DNA of 64,000 nucleotides from Microbacterium soli (GTDB taxonomy: Bacteria; Actinomycetota; Actinomycetes; Actinomycetales; Microbacteriaceae), in assembly GCF_039539005.1 (NCBI RefSeq), contig NZ_BAABCP010000001.1, forward strand, positions 1,178,001-1,242,000, read 5' to 3'. The notes under the pieces are model-generated. The model saw only the letters and a program-made list of their open reading frames with translations, had not been told where the DNA came from and ran no database searches. This document shows positions 18,361-29,514 of this stretch, one piece after another. The translations under genes and the position numbers were made by a program. The first letter of the stretch is position 1, and every line of letters begins with the position of its first letter.

Positions 18361-19128
18361 GTGATCATCGATTTCCACACGCACATCTGGAACGACCAGA
18401 TGCACGACATCGACACCTTCATCAAAGGCCTCGACGAAGGGGGCATCGACAAGGCCTGCGTGCTCCCGATCGCGCCGTACATGAGCAATGAGGACATCGC
18501 GAAGCTCGTCGAGAAGCACCCGGACCGCCTGATCGGCTTCGCCTCGGTCGTGCCGTTCTCGCAGACCACCGGCATCCCGCGCACCGACCCGTCCGAAGAG
18601 CTCCGGCACGCCGTCGAGGACCTCGGGATGAAAGGGCTGAAGATCCACCCGCTCATCCAGGGTTTCAAGATCGACGACCCCGGCCTAGTACCCTTGATGA
18701 CCACAGCCGCCGAACTGGACATCCCCGTCCTGCTGCACACCGGACCGAACATGGGGAAGGCGGGACGAAGCGCCAATGGGAAGGTTGAGTTGATCGAGGA
18801 TCTCGCCCTGATGTGCCCGAACACGACGATCGTCGCCGGGCACGCCGACCCGTTGGACATCGCCACCCCCTACATGGCCGCCTCCATGCCGAACGTGTAC
18901 CTCGAGCCGTCGATCTCCTGGACGAAGCGCCACGAGATCCTGCCGAAGCTCGCCGCGCAGGTCATCGAGATCGCCGGAGCGTCGAAGGTGCTCTACGGCA
19001 CCGACTACAGCATCGGGCGCGGACAGCGCGTCACCGATATCAACGACATGCTCGACGACTGCCACCTGTCCGCCGAGGACCGCGACCTCATCGAGAGCGG
19101 CAACGCCCGCAGACTGCTGAAGATATGA
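18361..19128 (+). CDS. Amidohydrolase family protein (PF04909-type TIM barrel)
   Basis: A 255-residue metal-dependent hydrolase of the amidohydrolase-2 family; members act as decarboxylases or as hydrolases of lactones and amides. The N-terminal metal motif is DFHTHIW (residues 4-10). Further conserved points are KGLKIHP, VLLHTGP, VAGHAD and the late aspartate in YGTDYSIG. The start is GTG 18361 with an AGGAGA site 5 nt upstream; the long open frame before it is non-coding. It overlaps the GntR gene by 4 nt (ATGA), so regulator and enzyme are coexpressed. The context suggests a step in breakdown of the compound imported by the divergent ABC system. Confidence 0.82.
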   Translation: MIIDFHTHIWNDQMHDIDTFIKGLDEGGIDKACVLPIAPYMSNEDIAKLVEKHPDRLIGFASVVPFSQTTGIPRTDPSEELRHAVEDLGMKGLKIHPLIQGFKIDDPGLVPLMTTAAELDIPVLLHTGPNMGKAGRSANGKVELIEDLALMCPNTTIVAGHADPLDIATPYMAASMPNVYLEPSISWTKRHEILPKLAAQVIEIAGASKVLYGTDYSIGRGQRVTDINDMLDDCHLSAEDRDLIESGNARRLLKI

Positions 19129-19883
19129 GCGAACAGGCCCCTCTCCCCGACGACGACGAGACGGACCTCCCCACCCGGGTGGCCCAGTGGGTCGCCGCCG
19201 GCATCATCGACGGTCGCTGGCCCACGGGTCAGCGACTCAACGAGGTGCACATCGCACAGGAGCTCGGGATCTCCCGTGCTCCTGTGCGGGAGGCGCTGCG
19301 CACCCTCGGCGAGCAGGGGATGGTCACCTATCAGGCCAGGATCGGCTGCGTGGTCAACGAGTTCTCTCCGAAGACGGTCGAGGACCTCTACGCCGTGCGT
19401 GCGGCGATCGAGCGCTGGTGCGTCACCGAGGGCGTATCGCGCCTCACGGACGAGGACATCGAGCAGATGGAGCGCTACCTGATCCCGATGGAGTCGGCCT
19501 GGGTGCGCCGGGACTACCCCGCCTTCTACACGCATGCCTGGGCGATGCGCGAGATCATCCACGCGCGCAGCGGCAACGAGGTGGCCGTCACCGAGATCCG
19601 CAAGCTCCGCTCCCGGCTCCACCAGCTCCCGCTCGTGCTCCACAGCATCCCCGAGCACAGCGAATGGGTCCTGCGCCGTCACCAGGACATCGTGACGGCG
19701 GCCCGGGCGAGGGATGCCGAGGCCGTGGCCGACATCATCGTCGAGATCCTCACCGCGGCCGGACGCTATGTCCGCGAAGCATACGAGGACCGGTTCACGG
19801 GCCCTGTGGAGAACCGGCCCCGCCCCCGGCCCGGCGCCGCGGCAGAAGACCTGCCGAAGCCGCAGGTCTTCTACGGGCTCTGA
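19125..19883 (+). CDS. GntR family transcriptional regulator with FCD domain
   Basis: A 252-residue regulator. The winged helix-turn-helix is at about residues 15-80, with LNEVHIAQELGISRAPVREALRTLGEQGMV, the classical GntR recognition region. An all-helical FCD ligand-binding domain at about 90-215 includes the D-x-x-x-R start (DLYAVRAAIE) and the HQDIVTAARARDAE region. A polar tail of about 35 residues follows. FCD regulators usually repress catabolic genes until a carboxylate metabolite binds. TGTCGACA-type elements at 18176-18246 and 21415-21441 flank the operons of this block and are its likely operators. Confidence 0.9.
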   Translation: MSEQAPLPDDDETDLPTRVAQWVAAGIIDGRWPTGQRLNEVHIAQELGISRAPVREALRTLGEQGMVTYQARIGCVVNEFSPKTVEDLYAVRAAIERWCVTEGVSRLTDEDIEQMERYLIPMESAWVRRDYPAFYTHAWAMREIIHARSGNEVAVTEIRKLRSRLHQLPLVLHSIPEHSEWVLRRHQDIVTAARARDAEAVADIIVEILTAAGRYVREAYEDRFTGPVENRPRPRPGAAAEDLPKPQVFYGL

Positions 19884-19893
19884 GTCTTCTTCA

Positions 19894-19912
19894 CTCCGCG
19901 CCCAGGGCGGAG
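19894..19912. terminator. Weak hairpin between convergent GntR and amidase genes
   Basis: CTCCGC (19894-19899) pairs with GCGGAG (19907-19912) across a 7-nt loop in the 30-nt gap between two convergent stops. The stem is short, so termination efficiency is doubtful. Confidence 0.3.
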
Positions 19913-19913
19913 G

Positions 19914-21359
19914 TCAGCCCCGCACTGGCGCGACGATCGTGCCGGCCCGTGACTGGTACGCCATCCCGATGCGGAAGCAGGTGTCGTCACGCCAGTGCGG
20001 GGCGATGATCTGCAGTGCCGTCGGCATCCCGGTGCTCGGCCCCGCTCCGCTGGGAACAGTCAGTGCAGGATGCCCTGAGATGTTGAAGATCGAGGTGTTC
20101 CTGGCCACCACGTCGGCGAGCGGCATCATCCGTCCACCCAGTGTGACCGCATCCTCCTCCTCGAAGGGAGCCACCACGGCCGAGGTCGCGCACACCAGCG
20201 CGTCCACCCCGTCGAACAGCGCCGTCGCGCCCTGCGCGAGGAGCGATCCGAGTCGGAGCGCGTGGATGTAGTCGACCGCCCGCAGCCGCGATCCGCTCTC
20301 CAACAGCTGTGCGAACACCGGGCCGTAGCCCGGTCGGGACGGGTCGTGCAGTGCCGCCGACTCGGCATCCACGAGCACTCTCTTGATCGCATCGGGATTG
20401 ATGCGGTCGACCAGAGGGAACTCCACGGGGACGAGCCGGGCGCCGAGACCGCCGAGCACGGCGATCGCCTCCTCGGTCGCCGCCGCGACCTCGGTGTCGA
20501 CCAGCTGGAACCAGCCGCCGAGGACTCCGATCGTCATGCCCTCGAGCGGATGTGGGCCCTCCTCGCCGACATCTGCAGCCCATACGGGTTCGCCGGCGAG
20601 GTGACCGAAGACGGCGGCCGCCGCGATGACGGTCTGCGTCAGCGTGCCGGTGTGATCCAGATGCCAGCTCAGCGGCGGCACACCCTCGGTGGGAACTCGC
20701 CCTCTGGTCGGCTTGAACCCGACGGCGCCGCACCAGGCCGCGGGCACCCTGATCGAGCCCCCGCTGTCCGTCCCGAGCGCGAGCGGGAGCAGGCCCGCGC
20801 CGATGGCGGATGCCGACCCCGAGGACGAACCACCGGAGCGGCGACGTGGATCCCAGGGATTGCGGGTGCGGGCGTTCGGCCCCGACGCGAACTCGTAGGT
20901 GGCGAGCTTCGCGACGAGGATCGCTCCGGCCGCACGCAGGTTCCGCACCACACGGGCGGTGATCTTCGGACGGTATCCGGTGTATGCGGGCGAGCCGAAG
21001 GTCGTGGGCGTTCCCTCCACCTGGATGACGTCCTTCACCCCGAACGCCAGTCCCTCCAGAGGGCGCGCAACTCCTTCGGCGAGGCGACGGCGGGAGTCGG
21101 CGGCAGCCTGCCGGGCTTCCCGCCCGAAGAGCTCCTCGACCGCCCCCATCGCTCGCCCAGCGCCCTCCAGATTCGCGAGGACCGCCTCGATCTCCGCCAC
21201 GGGATCGGCGATCGCGGGCAGCGGCGGCGCTTCCCATCCGCGCATGCCCGCAGGGCGAGGCGGCACTGAGCGATCGAGCGCGGTGACGGGTTCGGGGAGG
21301 AGCTCGAGCGGATGGTCCCGAAGGGACGCGACATCGTCATCGACACGGGGCGGCTTCAT
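19914..21359 (-). CDS. Amidase (amidase-signature family)
   Basis: A 481-residue amidase-signature enzyme that hydrolyses a carboxamide, releasing ammonia or an amine. The catalytic triad is complete: Lys in FGVKDVIQ, the cis-Ser in RRSGGSSSGSAS and the nucleophile Ser in GTDSGGSIRVPA, followed by CGAVGFKPTRGRVP. No signal peptide is present, so it is cytoplasmic. ATG 21359 has a GGAGG site 8 nt upstream; an ATG 7 codons earlier is less likely. It is transcribed alone towards the GntR gene. Its promoter region contains two TGTCGACA sites, linking it to the GntR regulon. The natural substrate cannot be told from sequence. Confidence 0.9.
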   Translation of the reverse strand: MKPPRVDDDVASLRDHPLELLPEPVTALDRSVPPRPAGMRGWEAPPLPAIADPVAEIEAVLANLEGAGRAMGAVEELFGREARQAAADSRRRLAEGVARPLEGLAFGVKDVIQVEGTPTTFGSPAYTGYRPKITARVVRNLRAAGAILVAKLATYEFASGPNARTRNPWDPRRRSGGSSSGSASAIGAGLLPLALGTDSGGSIRVPAAWCGAVGFKPTRGRVPTEGVPPLSWHLDHTGTLTQTVIAAAAVFGHLAGEPVWAADVGEEGPHPLEGMTIGVLGGWFQLVDTEVAAATEEAIAVLGGLGARLVPVEFPLVDRINPDAIKRVLVDAESAALHDPSRPGYGPVFAQLLESGSRLRAVDYIHALRLGSLLAQGATALFDGVDALVCATSAVVAPFEEEDAVTLGGRMMPLADVVARNTSIFNISGHPALTVPSGAGPSTGMPTALQIIAPHWRDDTCFRIGMAYQSRAGTIVAPVRG

Positions 21360-21414
21360 GTCATGGACCTCCGCTTTCACCTCGACACCGGATCACGCTC
21401 GATGACCGCACGGG

Positions 21415-21441
21415 TGTCGACAGTTTATCTGAGTGTCGACA
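21415..21441. promoter_or_regulatory. Paired TGTCGACA operator between amidase and DUF58 genes
   Basis: TGTCGACA occurs at 21415-21422 and 21434-21441, centres 19 bp apart, as GTGTCGACA and AGTGTCGACAC. The AT-rich TTTATCT between them resembles a -10 region, so a bound protein would block transcription. The same core is at 18237-18244 near the GntR gene. Confidence 0.6.
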
Positions 21442-21480
21442 CCCAACGAGACAGAGACTCGACGGAGCCTCAGGACCTTC

Positions 21481-22476
21481 ATGGCGGTTGCGGATAACCT
21501 GGTCGGGCTCGACGAGAGGAGTCGGCCCGACCGAGCCACCATGACCACCCTGATCACCCGGGTGAAGAGCAGACTCTTCATCCGCTCGTCGCAGAAGTCG
21601 ATGCACGCGCTCGACGGCGCCTACGCGTCCCTGCTGCGCGGGCGCAGCCTCGACTTCGAGGACCTGCGCCCCTACGAGTACGGCGATCAGGTGCGAGACA
21701 TCGACTGGCGCGCGACGGCCAGGCACGGTGAGCCGCTCATCAAGCGCACGAGGGCCACCCGTCGACACACCGTGCTGTTCCTCGTCGACACCGGCCGCGG
21801 CATGCAGGCGCTGGCCGAGGACGAGCGGCCCAAGAGCGAGCTGGTCGTGCTGCTGGTCGGCGCGCTGGGACTGCTCACGGTGCGCCACGGAGACGACTTC
21901 TCGGTGATCCACGGGGATGCCGGCGGCATCCGCCGCCTCCCGCCGGGAGGCACGGAGGGGTCGCTCGAGCAGGCGCTGCGCACGCTGCGCGGCACCATCG
22001 ACGCGAGCACCGCTCCCAGCGATCGGGATGCGGTGCTGGCCTGGACCGCGCGCCACGTGCCCCGCCGGTCGATCGTCGTGATCGTCACCGACGAGGCGCC
22101 GTTGACCGCCGACACCGACCGACTGCTGCGTCGACTGCGAGTGCAGCACGACGTGCTGTGGCTGACGGTGCGCGATGCCCGGATCGTGCCGGCGGAACGG
22201 TCCGCGGGGGCGTTCGACCGGCTCGTCGACCCCTCGCCGCCCCGCACCGCCCCCGTCCGCCGCCGCGATGTGGACAGCGGCTGGAGCGTCCCCGACTTCG
22301 TGTACGGCGACACCGGAGTGATGGCGGAGCTGGCCGCGCAGGAGGCAGCCGACACCGCCCGGCGCCACCAGGTGCTGCGGCGTCACGAGATCACGCATGC
22401 CGAGTTCGACGGGCAGGATGCCGCGGTGCCGACACTGCTGACGATGCTGAACCGGAGATCGCATGCCCGCCTCTGA
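21481..22476 (+). CDS. DUF58 domain protein
   Basis: A protein of about 331 residues with the DUF58 signature RGRSLDFEDLRPYEYGDQVRDIDWRATARHG, followed by a VWA-like core (VLFLVDTGRGM). DUF58 proteins are the usual partners of MoxR ATPases, as in the mycobacterial moxR1 locus. The start is uncertain. ATG 21481 has an AGGA element 6 nt upstream. ATG 21541 would begin MTTLITRVKSRLF, closer to the usual DUF58 start, but lacks a good ribosome-binding site. The gene opens the run 21481-26850, in which each gene overlaps or nearly abuts the next. It is separated from moxR by the catabolic block at 9946-21359. Confidence 0.85.
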   Translation: MAVADNLVGLDERSRPDRATMTTLITRVKSRLFIRSSQKSMHALDGAYASLLRGRSLDFEDLRPYEYGDQVRDIDWRATARHGEPLIKRTRATRRHTVLFLVDTGRGMQALAEDERPKSELVVLLVGALGLLTVRHGDDFSVIHGDAGGIRRLPPGGTEGSLEQALRTLRGTIDASTAPSDRDAVLAWTARHVPRRSIVVIVTDEAPLTADTDRLLRRLRVQHDVLWLTVRDARIVPAERSAGAFDRLVDPSPPRTAPVRRRDVDSGWSVPDFVYGDTGVMAELAAQEAADTARRHQVLRRHEITHAEFDGQDAAVPTLLTMLNRRSHARL

Positions 22477-22951
22477 CGAGCTCTACCCCCCAGTTCAGTA
22501 CACCGGCGGGTGGATCCTGTTGGCCATCGGCATCCTGCTGGTGCTGGCCGCCGGGGCCTGGCTGCTGATGGCGCTCACCCGCCCGCGGCGCAGCATCACC
22601 CTGCGCGGCGCGCCCGCCCTCGCGCCTGCGCCCGCCGCGATCCTGGATCGGCTGAGAGTCGAGCACCTCGCCGAGGTGCAGCGCATCGAAGACGAATACC
22701 GATCCGGGAGGATGAATCCCAAGCGCGCGAATCTCGAGCTCAGCAGGCTCGTCCGCGGATTCGTGAACGAGTACTCGGGTCTCGAGGCCCCCGTCCTCGC
22801 GCTCGACGATCTCGTCGCTCGCGGGGTGAGCCCCGCCCTCCTCGACGCGATGCGCAGGCACTACTACCCCAGCATCTTCCAGCGCGGTCCGGCGATCGAC
22901 CCGGCGCGCGGTGCCGAGGCCGCCCGCATCGTCATCAGAAGCTGGCGCTGA
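22463..22951 (+). CDS. Small membrane protein of the DUF58-VWA operon, unknown function
   Basis: A 162-residue protein with one strong transmembrane helix (about 12-36) and a cytoplasmic, helix-rich C-terminal part beginning RLRVEHLAEVQRIEDEYRSGRMNPKRA. It overlaps the end of the DUF58 gene by 14 nt and has a CGGAG site 5 nt before the ATG. Proteins of similar layout occur in Bat-type aerotolerance operons between DUF58 and the VWA genes, but no named domain is recognised. Confidence 0.75.
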   Translation: MPASDELYPPVQYTGGWILLAIGILLVLAAGAWLLMALTRPRRSITLRGAPALAPAPAAILDRLRVEHLAEVQRIEDEYRSGRMNPKRANLELSRLVRGFVNEYSGLEAPVLALDDLVARGVSPALLDAMRRHYYPSIFQRGPAIDPARGAEAARIVIRSWR

Positions 22952-22962
22952 GGGGTGGCGAG

Positions 22963-23949
22963 ATGACGCTGAACACATGGTGGATGCTCCTCGTCGCCGT
23001 CGGCATCCTCCTGGCGGCCGTGCTGATCGGCATCCTGCTGGGGTTGCGCAGCCGCAGCAGGGCCGAGAGCGCCCCGGCCGCGCTCGTCTCCCGCGCCGAG
23101 CGCCTGCGTTCCCTGCCCTCCTTCCGGACCTCCGTGCGCCGCCGCATGGGCGTGCTGTCCGGCGTCCTCGCCGTCGGGGCGGTCGCCGTGCTCCTGGGAG
23201 GGCTCGTGGCCGCGCGCCCCCTGTCGCCCAGGACCATCCATCCTGTCGACACCAGCCGCGACATCATGCTGTGCCTGGACGTGTCCGGGTCGATGTCCGA
23301 GGTCGACGTCGAGGTGCTGAACGTGTTCGAGAAGCTGCTGGAGGGCTTCCGGGGCGAGCGGATCGGCCTGACCATCTTCAACAGCTCGCCCGTGCAGGTC
23401 TTCCCCCTCACCGACGACTATCCGTTCATCAAGGAACAGCTGCAGAGCATCCGCTCCAGCTTCTCCTACCTGGACGAGACGCCCGAGCACTGGGTGGGCA
23501 CACTCAACGGACCGGGCTCCTCGCTCATCGGCGACGGCCTGGCCGCCTGCACGCTGCGCTTCGACCACGCCGACTCCGAGCGCAGCCGCTCGGTGATCCT
23601 CGCCACCGACAACGAGCTCGTGGGCGCCTCGATCCTCACGATCGAGGAGGCCGCCCGGTTCGCCGCCGCGAAGCACGTGCGCGTGTTCGCGCTGAATCCC
23701 GTGCAGGGGAAGGACGCCGCCGTCAGCGCCCAGCTCTCCGACGCCGCCCGGCTGACCGGTGGGCAGTCCTACGCGCTGCGGGACACGACCAGCGTCTCCG
23801 ACATCATCACCGAGATCCGGAAGCAGGAGGCGCGGGCATTGCAGGGGCAGGCGCAGGTGGTGCGGGTGGACAGCCCCGGCCTGCCGATCGCGCTGACCCT
23901 CGTCGCCGTCCTCGGCTTCCTGGTCCTGCTGTGGAGGGTGCGACTGTGA
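22963..23949 (+). CDS. VWA domain membrane protein (BatA-like)
   Basis: A 328-residue protein with N-terminal transmembrane helices at about 5-28 and 66-86, a VWA domain at about 95-290 and a C-terminal helix at 305-325. The metal-ion-dependent adhesion site is intact: DVSGSMS gives the DxSxS motif. This arrangement is that of BatA-type proteins, which work with MoxR ATPases and DUF58 proteins at the membrane. The start follows a GGCGAG element 11 nt after the previous stop, and the next gene overlaps by 4 nt. Confidence 0.86.
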   Translation: MTLNTWWMLLVAVGILLAAVLIGILLGLRSRSRAESAPAALVSRAERLRSLPSFRTSVRRRMGVLSGVLAVGAVAVLLGGLVAARPLSPRTIHPVDTSRDIMLCLDVSGSMSEVDVEVLNVFEKLLEGFRGERIGLTIFNSSPVQVFPLTDDYPFIKEQLQSIRSSFSYLDETPEHWVGTLNGPGSSLIGDGLAACTLRFDHADSERSRSVILATDNELVGASILTIEEAARFAAAKHVRVFALNPVQGKDAAVSAQLSDAARLTGGQSYALRDTTSVSDIITEIRKQEARALQGQAQVVRVDSPGLPIALTLVAVLGFLVLLWRVRL

Positions 23950-24974
23950 TCCTCCAGCCCGTCCTGCATCCGGTCCTGCTCGTGCTGCTGTGCGCGGCGC
24001 CCGCGGTGATCGTCGTCCGCGCACTCATCACGGGTTCGCCCGGGAAGGGGTCGGGCGCCGGGGGACCCGGCAGGCCGATCTGGGCGCTGCGCCTGGGGAT
24101 GATCGTCGTGGTGTTCGCTATGCTGCTGCGCCCCGGCATCCCCGGCGGCACCTCGCAGACCCTCGCGACCGACACCGACATCGTCATCGTCGTCGACACC
24201 ACGGCGAGCATCATCGCCGAGGACTGGGACGGGGACCGACCCCGTCTGACCGGCGTGCGCGCGGACGTGCAGGCGATCGTCGAGGAGTACCCCGGCGCAC
24301 GGTTCGCCCTGATCAGCTTCGACGCGGCGCCGCAGCTGCGGCTGCCTCTGACGACGGATGCCACCGCACTGGTGTCCGCGTTGGACGTGATGGCGCCGGA
24401 GATCACCGACCGGTCGCGGGGCTCGTCGATCAGCATCGCGAACCGGATGCTGGCGCAGACCCTCTCCGCCGCCGCGCAGGCGTCGCCGGACCGCAGCCGC
24501 ATGGTGTTCTACCTGGGTGACGGAGAGCAGACCGCATCCCGCGGTCCGGAGTCCTTCGCGAGCAGCGCGACGTTCATCGACGGCGGATCCGTGCTCGGCT
24601 ACGGCACCGCCGAGGGCGGACCCATGCAGAGGACCATGGGCCGTGCCACGACGGACTCGCCGCCCCCGGAGTACATCGAGTACCAGGGCGCGCGCGCCCT
24701 GTCGGTGATCGACGAGGACAACCTGAACGCGATCGCCGGGCAGCTGGGCGTGCCGTACCAGCATCGTTCGGCGGATGCCGAGATCACGCTGCCGGAGGCC
24801 CCCACCCGGACCACCGACTACACGGCATCCGGAGAGGTCGGCAACGTCATCGAGTTGTACTGGGTACTCGCTCTCGTGCTCATCGTCCTGGTCGGCGTCG
24901 AGATCGCCCGCGCCACGATGCTCATCACCCGCCTGCGCGGACTGACCCGCCCCGTGAACGGAGGCGGACGATGA
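23946..24974 (+). CDS. VWA domain membrane protein (BatB-like), degenerate MIDAS
   Basis: A 342-residue protein with two N-terminal helices, a VWA domain (about 80-270) and a C-terminal helix (about 305-328). The MIDAS first strand reads VVDTTASI, giving DxTxS rather than DxSxS, so metal binding may be altered. A conserved Thr/Asp pattern continues with VFYLGDGEQT. The GTG start at 23946 overlaps the previous stop by 4 nt; the long frame upstream is not coding. Together with the product of 22963-23949 it forms the usual VWA pair of Bat-type operons. Confidence 0.83.
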   Translation: MILQPVLHPVLLVLLCAAPAVIVVRALITGSPGKGSGAGGPGRPIWALRLGMIVVVFAMLLRPGIPGGTSQTLATDTDIVIVVDTTASIIAEDWDGDRPRLTGVRADVQAIVEEYPGARFALISFDAAPQLRLPLTTDATALVSALDVMAPEITDRSRGSSISIANRMLAQTLSAAAQASPDRSRMVFYLGDGEQTASRGPESFASSATFIDGGSVLGYGTAEGGPMQRTMGRATTDSPPPEYIEYQGARALSVIDEDNLNAIAGQLGVPYQHRSADAEITLPEAPTRTTDYTASGEVGNVIELYWVLALVLIVLVGVEIARATMLITRLRGLTRPVNGGGR

Positions 24975-25741
24975 CGACCCCCGTGAATCCGACCCCGGCC
25001 GACGCCGCAGCGGCACTGCTGGCCGCGAACAGGCGGCGCCGCAGCATCCGCCGCCGGCTGGCCATCGGCACCCTGCCGCTGACCCTGGCCGCGCTGCTGC
25101 TGACCGGGAAGCTGCTGAGCATGTACGCGTTCGCGCACCAGTCGGTGAGCTCGTTCCTCGTCGGCGGGTACGCGGAGTCGGAGGATGCCGCGCGCGCCCT
25201 CGACATCCTGAACTGGTTCGAGACGTTCAAGGCGCCCTACGACATCGGCACGGCGCTGGCCGGTGCGGACCGGCTGCCCGAAGCGCGCGCCGAGCTGGAG
25301 CGCGCGCTCCCGGATGCCGCCGGACTGGACGTCTGCTACGTGCGCATCAACCTGTCGCTCGTCATCGAACGGCAGGGCGATGCGGCCCAGGCCGAGGGCG
25401 ACGGCGCCCGCGCGGCCGAGCTGTACGGGCAGGCACTGCAGATCACCGTCGAGACACCGGAGGAGTGCCGCAGCGAGGATGCCCGGAACCAGTCCCCCGA
25501 CCCGAACCGGGACATGAGCGACACCCTGGACGAGAACCGGCAGCGCCAGCAGCAGAAGCAGCAGCAGAACGGGCAGGCGCCCGAGCCCCGTCCGGACCGG
25601 AGCGCGCAGGAGCCGCAGGACCAGCCCTCGCAGAGCGACCTCGACGACATCGAGAAGAAGCTCGGCGAGGGTGCGCAGGAGCGCGAGGACCTGCTGGGCG
25701 GCTCCGACGGCGACGGCGGAGGGACGGACAGGCCGTGGTAG
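24971..25741 (+). CDS. Membrane-anchored TPR-like protein (BatC-like position)
   Basis: A 256-residue protein. One transmembrane helix (about 31-50) follows an Arg-rich cytoplasmic start. The extracytoplasmic part has helical repeats reminiscent of TPR (RLPEARAELERALPDAAG, then RAAELYGQALQITVETPEE). The last 85 residues are Gln/Asp/Glu-rich low complexity, including a QRQQQKQQQNGQ stretch. Its place after two VWA genes matches BatC/BatE-type TPR proteins of aerotolerance operons. Family membership is inferred mainly from context. Confidence 0.72.
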   Translation: MTTPVNPTPADAAAALLAANRRRRSIRRRLAIGTLPLTLAALLLTGKLLSMYAFAHQSVSSFLVGGYAESEDAARALDILNWFETFKAPYDIGTALAGADRLPEARAELERALPDAAGLDVCYVRINLSLVIERQGDAAQAEGDGARAAELYGQALQITVETPEECRSEDARNQSPDPNRDMSDTLDENRQRQQQKQQQNGQAPEPRPDRSAQEPQDQPSQSDLDDIEKKLGEGAQEREDLLGGSDGDGGGTDRPW

Positions 25742-26850
25742 AGCAGCAGCGCGGCAGATACCTGGGCGGCTCCGACGGCGCCCCGCCCCCTCCCCCGCCG
25801 GGCGGCTATCGCGGCGCCCGGCGGGTACCCGAGACGGCATATGCCACAGGTGGCATGATCCCGGCATCCGCTGACGTCGTGTACCGGGCCGAGCCCGAAC
25901 CGCAGAAGCGGACCGTCAGCACGCTGGGGCTGATCGCCCTCTCGGCGACCGTGCTGTTCGTGTTGACGATGCTGCTGATGATGGGGGCGGGCGGGACGGA
26001 TGCCCTGTACGGGACGACGATGATCGTCCTCCAGCTCATCGTGCTGGGCGCCGTCGTCGCGGCCGTGCTCACTCCGCGCGGGCGTATGCTGGGCACCGTC
26101 GCCCTCGCCGTGACCCTGGTGTTCAACGTGGCGACCGTCGGCGCGATGGGCGCGCTGCGCTCGGCGGCGACGCATGCCTACAGCGGCACGAAGTCCGCGA
26201 AGCAACTGCACGACGAGGCATACCCCGGCATCAGGGACGTGTCCGACGCCAGCGTGCTGAGCGCTCCGTCGCTGGAGCAGACCCAGGTCGCCGGCGACCG
26301 GCTCATGGCGGAGGTGCGTGAGCGCCTCTCACGCGAGTTCGGCTTCACCTGGGTGCCGTCCGGTGCCATCGACGTCGGCCCCGAGCGCAACGGCTACGGC
26401 GGAGAGTCGATGCTCAAGAGGTACGCCTCCGTCGTGTGGACGACCGAGCAGCCCGTGCACGACACGGCCCGCAAGAGGGAGGTCATGCGCGCCATCGACG
26501 GTGTGCTGGCCGAGCAGCGGCTCATCATGCCGCTGTACCCGCTCAACGAGCCCGGCAACGGCATCTCCGACGACATGGTCGCCAAGCTGTACGGCTCCCG
26601 CGACCCCGCCGCCCAGCACACCTGGGAGTACTACGCGGGCGCCTACCCCGACCCGCTGCGCTTCTACGCGTACGCGTACGACCTGTCGAAGGATCCCACC
26701 GGCGAGTTCCGCATCCAGCGCGAGGCCATGCACCGGCAGACCGGCGAGCCGCTCGAGGGCATCCAGCTCGCGGTGTTCGCCCGGCAGGTGCTGTCCGACG
26801 CCGACCGCGCGGAGTTCGAGGAGCGGCTGCGGGATTATCCGGGATACTGA
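25735..26850 (+). CDS. Membrane protein of unknown function ending the MoxR-partner operon
   Basis: A 371-residue protein with a Gly/Pro-rich cytoplasmic N-terminus, then three hydrophobic segments at about 63-84, 90-110 and 117-140. An extracytoplasmic C-terminal domain of about 220 residues holds VWTTEQPVHDTARKREVMRAIDGV and NEPGNGISDDMVAKLYGS. No family is recognised. The start is GTG 25735, overlapping the previous stop, with GGAGG about 11 nt upstream. A strong hairpin at 26877-26900 follows the stop and probably ends the operon. Confidence 0.7.
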   Translation: MVEQQRGRYLGGSDGAPPPPPPGGYRGARRVPETAYATGGMIPASADVVYRAEPEPQKRTVSTLGLIALSATVLFVLTMLLMMGAGGTDALYGTTMIVLQLIVLGAVVAAVLTPRGRMLGTVALAVTLVFNVATVGAMGALRSAATHAYSGTKSAKQLHDEAYPGIRDVSDASVLSAPSLEQTQVAGDRLMAEVRERLSREFGFTWVPSGAIDVGPERNGYGGESMLKRYASVVWTTEQPVHDTARKREVMRAIDGVLAEQRLIMPLYPLNEPGNGISDDMVAKLYGSRDPAAQHTWEYYAGAYPDPLRFYAYAYDLSKDPTGEFRIQREAMHRQTGEPLEGIQLAVFARQVLSDADRAEFEERLRDYPGY

Positions 26851-26876
26851 GCGGGCCACGGTGGCCTACGCTTACT

Positions 26877-26900
26877 GCGGGCCGGACACTGCCGGCCCGC
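26877..26900 (+). terminator. Terminator-like hairpin after the DUF58-VWA operon
   Basis: GCGGGCCGG (26877-26885) and CCGGCCCGC (26892-26900) form a perfect 9-bp stem with loop ACACTG. It could also be a 5'-leader hairpin of the kinase gene, since a TACGCT box lies at 26867-26872. Confidence 0.5.
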
Positions 26901-26927
26901 GCCCGAACCCGGCAGAGAGGAATCCGC

Positions 26928-29368
<2,441 letters not shown>

Positions 29369-29370
29369 CC

Positions 29371-29409
29371 CTGCCCTGTCAGCCCCGCCCTCTGCCCTGT
29401 CAGCCCCGC
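29371..29409 (+). repeat. 18-bp direct repeat after argG
   Basis: CTGCCCTGTCAGCCCCGC is present at 29371-29388 and 29392-29409 (21-bp period) directly after the argG stop. No hairpin or coding signal is seen. Confidence 0.6.
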
Positions 29410-29514
29410 ATGGCCCCGCCCGACCCGGCCCCGGGCCTGTCGCACTCCCCGGCCACTGTTGCGTTTATCGGCCAGCTTCACCAGATCCGGCCGCTATACG
29501 CAACTGTGGCGGCC

